From positions 15,255,388 through 15,319,387 of the forward strand of contig NC_068980.1 in the NCBI RefSeq assembly GCF_016808095.1: a stretch of DNA of 64,000 nucleotides, read 5' to 3'. The number at the start of each line of letters is the position of its first letter. The stretch's first letter is position 1. The stretch is from Vigna angularis. Taxonomy: Eukaryota > Streptophyta > Magnoliopsida > Fabales > Fabaceae. A program made the translations under genes and the position numbers. The notes under the pieces were generated by a model. It did not search any database. It was not told where the DNA came from and saw only the letters and a list, made by a program, of their open reading frames with translations. Below, piece by piece: positions 61,334 to 64,000 of the stretch.

Positions 61334-62715
61334 TGTTAACACTCCGGCAAGTGTACCGAATCGTATCAAGTAATAATAAGTGGTAAGACCAAGTATCGTT
61401 TCCCAAGAGACTCACGGCCTAAACAGTTATGTGATTTCTTGATTAAATAAGACTTGTAAACGAAAACATTGTGTTTATATTGCGGAAAATAAACATGAAT
61501 GCAAGTGTTGATCGATTGGATTGAAAGATGCAAAAGTGATTGATATAAAATATGGAATGATTACGTTGTTGGGGTTTCCGACTTATCCTATCCACTCTCA
61601 TGTATTTATGAATTCATCTCCTTCATTAATGTTAATGCCACTTTCTAATTTACCTTAAACTCGATGTCTCAGTGAAGAAAGCCTAATCCTAATTACTAGT
61701 TCACAATCTCTTGTCTCCCTAGCAATTAATCATGCATTACATTCGCACAAAAGCTTAAAGGAAACCAACCCTCATATCCCTATGTCTAGGTAACACTTCT
61801 TTTGGGAGAATTTCCCCAGTTCTAGATTTCCCCGTATGGGTCCATATCGACAAAATCAATTATCATGCTATAAATGAGTTAAACAAAGCAAGCATAGAGT
61901 ATAGAGGACAAACCCTAACAATTAACGAAGTAAAACATATATAATCAAAAATCAATTCAATACATTAGAGTTTCAAATGATTACATCGTTTCCCCAACAA
62001 CAATGGAGTTTTAGTTCACCATAGACATGGTGAAACTAGATGAAAATAATGAAAAGAATTAAAGATAGAACCCTAAAAGTTGAAGATCGGAGCTTCCGCA
62101 TCCAAAATTCGCCTCCAAGGGGTGAAAGGAGTGTATTTTCGCCTCTTTCTGTCCAAAGATCTGAACCCTAGGCCGACTAAACCCTTATATAGTTTATAAA
62201 AATAACAGAAAACTGGCCTAGGCTCAAGTCGACAGACCTCATCGCTGGAAATTGCGCTTAGCGATAGGTGCGACACTTAGAATGACGCTCAGCGATGGCG
62301 CCTAGGCGCGAAACAGTGAACTCAACAACAGACTCTGGCACTCAGCGGTAGAAATGTCGCTCAGTGGTGACTGCGATACTTGGATTAGCCCTCAGCGATG
62401 GCGCTTAGGCGTCAAACAGAGAACTCAACAGCAAGCTTGGCGCTCAGCGGTGAAAATGACGCTGAGCGGTGGCTGCGATTCTTCTTTTGTGCAATTTTCC
62501 TTCCTTTCTTGAGTCCAACTCCTTGATACTTCAACTTCTTCATCCAATTCATCTTAATTCCTGTCAAAACAAGGAAAAACAAGCATAAAACCCATCCAAC
62601 TCTCTTATTTCCACAACTTAAGCAAAAACATGATTTCAATCTAGTTTTTAAGTCATAAAGGGTGTTTTTAATGTCAAAATTAAGTATAAAAATAACTGTT
62701 TTTCAACCGTTATCA
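61334..62715 (-). repeat. 3' LTR of a Tat/Athila-type Ty3-gypsy element (1382 bp)
   Basis: Plus-strand ends TGTTAACACTCCGG (61334) and CCGTTATCA (62715); the minus strand starts TGATAACGGTTGAAAAAC, like 19452. It is bordered by the typical polypurine/3' end AAGTTTGGGGTTG (rc of 62716-62728). CGCTNAGCG palindromes, partly decayed, lie at 62240-62475. Its counterpart is the LTR in element A. Confidence 0.82.
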
Positions 62716-64000
62716 CAACCCCAAACTTAGAAATTTGCTTGTCCTCAAGCAAACAAGATGTAACTCAGTCTTCCACCAATCAATACAATGGTTCAACACA
62801 TTCAAAAACTCTTTCTTTCAAGACAAGTAATTACTCAAATCAGCTCATCAAATAGAATTCAATCAAGATACACACATGCCTTGATTCAGAATAAATCATC
62901 ACGGTGTTCACATAATCACATAATATTCAACAGATGTTATTCTCATGAATGATCAATTAACTAAGCATAGATGTAATCCTGTGCTCATGGAATCATTCCT
63001 CACCAGATAAAGTGTTTCGCTCAATCACACAAGTGTATATAAAGGTCACTCATTCACTCTACTATCACAATGTCACATGAATCAACTTTGCCTTTCATTT
63101 AACCACAATCAAACACACTCATAAGCAAGCATCATCACAAGGACTTTTCTATGGCTTATAATGTGGCTGGGCTAAGAAGAAAATTGGTTTTTCTGGATCA
63201 CAAAATTCTTGTGTTAAGAGAGTCATTCATACTTTCATCATTTAAACACAACCATTCTTACTTATTCCCAACTTTCCCTCGCATTGAGCTTTTCTTTTCT
63301 TTCCTTTTTCTTTTGCTTTTTCATTTGCTCAAAACTTAGCTCAATGCTTATTTATTTTCCCTTTTCAAATTTCCCAACAACCCCAAACTTGAACCTTTAT
63401 CAATACCACAAATATTCTTAACTTAACTCAAGGTAAAGATTTTCAAAAAGGGTTTTCATATTATGTTCAAGGCTAAAGGTTCAAAGGACAGAACACATTG
63501 TGCTCTCTTTTATTGGGCTAAAATCATGCATTGGCTAAAAAGGGATAACAACAGATGGCCTTGATCATACGACACATGCAAGCAATTGATTCAATCACAG
63601 AAACCTGGGCAAAGTCATTCATGCTTTCAAAGTAATATCAATTATTCACAAAAATTCTGGAGTTCAAAACCTCACATATAGGCTCATTCAACATTCCATA
63701 TATTCCAGATACACATCCTGCTTAACATCATAATCACAATCACAACATTATGCATCTGTTCACACAGCTTGTGAACAACCACCTGTATATCAGCATATAG
63801 TGCACAATCTCAGCATCAATCAATATCCAAGCATCATCGAGCAATACTCATCATGCACAAGTCAATATCAAACCATCACATCAGATAAAGGTTTCAAGCT
63901 GAGTACATCACAACCTATTCTAAAAACAGAAACAAAATAATGTTCAAAAAAATAAAAAGGCAAGTTTAGAAGACTAGGGTGCCTCCCAGTAAGCGCTTCT
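62716..64000 (-). mobile_element. 3' internal region of the Tat/Athila-type element, running off the window
   Basis: On the minus strand the last part reads CTTGAGGACAAGCAAATTTC before the polypurine tract, a phrase characteristic of Athila/Tat 3' ends. The right edge of the window reads GCTTACTGGGAGGCACCC, also typical of these elements. No open reading frame of note; gag and pol would lie right of the window. Confidence 0.7.

Overview
The window is plant nuclear DNA, most likely from a legume. This is inferred from AT-rich intergenic DNA, introns with GT/AG borders, Ty1-copia, chromovirus and Tat/Athila-type LTR elements, and CACTA (En/Spm) transposons. Only one gene looks intact: a five-exon glutamate receptor-like channel (GLR) on the minus strand at 32819-39199. 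Nearly everything else is a nest of transposons, many carrying broken pieces of host genes.

Layout. 1-5500: the 3' part of a copia element (decayed gag, no pol, a second ORF of the 'putative plant transposon protein' type, and the 3' LTR). 5501-5695 and 30573-31144: the two halves of a NAC transcription-factor pseudogene, split by a CACTA element (A, 5696-30569, 3-bp target duplication TCA) that landed just upstream of its ATG. Element A carries remains of both CACTA proteins, a TNP2-type transposase and a TNPA/Ulp1-type ORF2. An intron of ORF2 received CACTA element B (10500-19424, duplication ATA) and a Tat/Athila-type LTR (19452-20752). Element A also holds CACTA element C (23238-30200, duplication TTT), and C holds element D (26457-29886, duplication CAT). 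B, C and D each carry a recognisable host-gene piece: an eIF(iso)4G-like exon, three exons of a Rab7-type GTPase, and an exon of a MATH/TRAF protein of the MUSE13/14 type.

31230-31910 looks like the leader end of another truncated element. The GLR gene follows; its second intron holds an old copia element with two LTRs of about 287 bp. From 40771 to 61085 lies a minus-strand Ty3-gypsy chromovirus (H), reduced to LTRs, gag and scraps of pol. Its gag is interrupted at a perfect 5-bp duplication (ACACT) by a 13.65-kb insertion of five long LTRs in the order L1-L2-L1-L2-L1. These are separated by spacers of only 123 or 50 bp that hold little more than a primer-binding site and a polypurine tract. 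The repeating unit is 5427 bp and the copies are almost identical, so the insertion is young. From 61334 to the end is the 3' LTR and 3' internal region of a minus-strand Tat/Athila-type element.

The most unusual signals are: (1) the L1-L2 LTR array; (2) arrays of short hairpins inside L1 and L2, including a 37-bp hairpin repeated five times per L1 in which one copy carries matching changes in both arms; (3) three host-gene pieces inside one CACTA nest; (4) the same palindrome cluster placed upstream of both the LTR TATA box and an internal TATA box in the copia element. Family names rest on protein motifs read by eye; no database search was possible.
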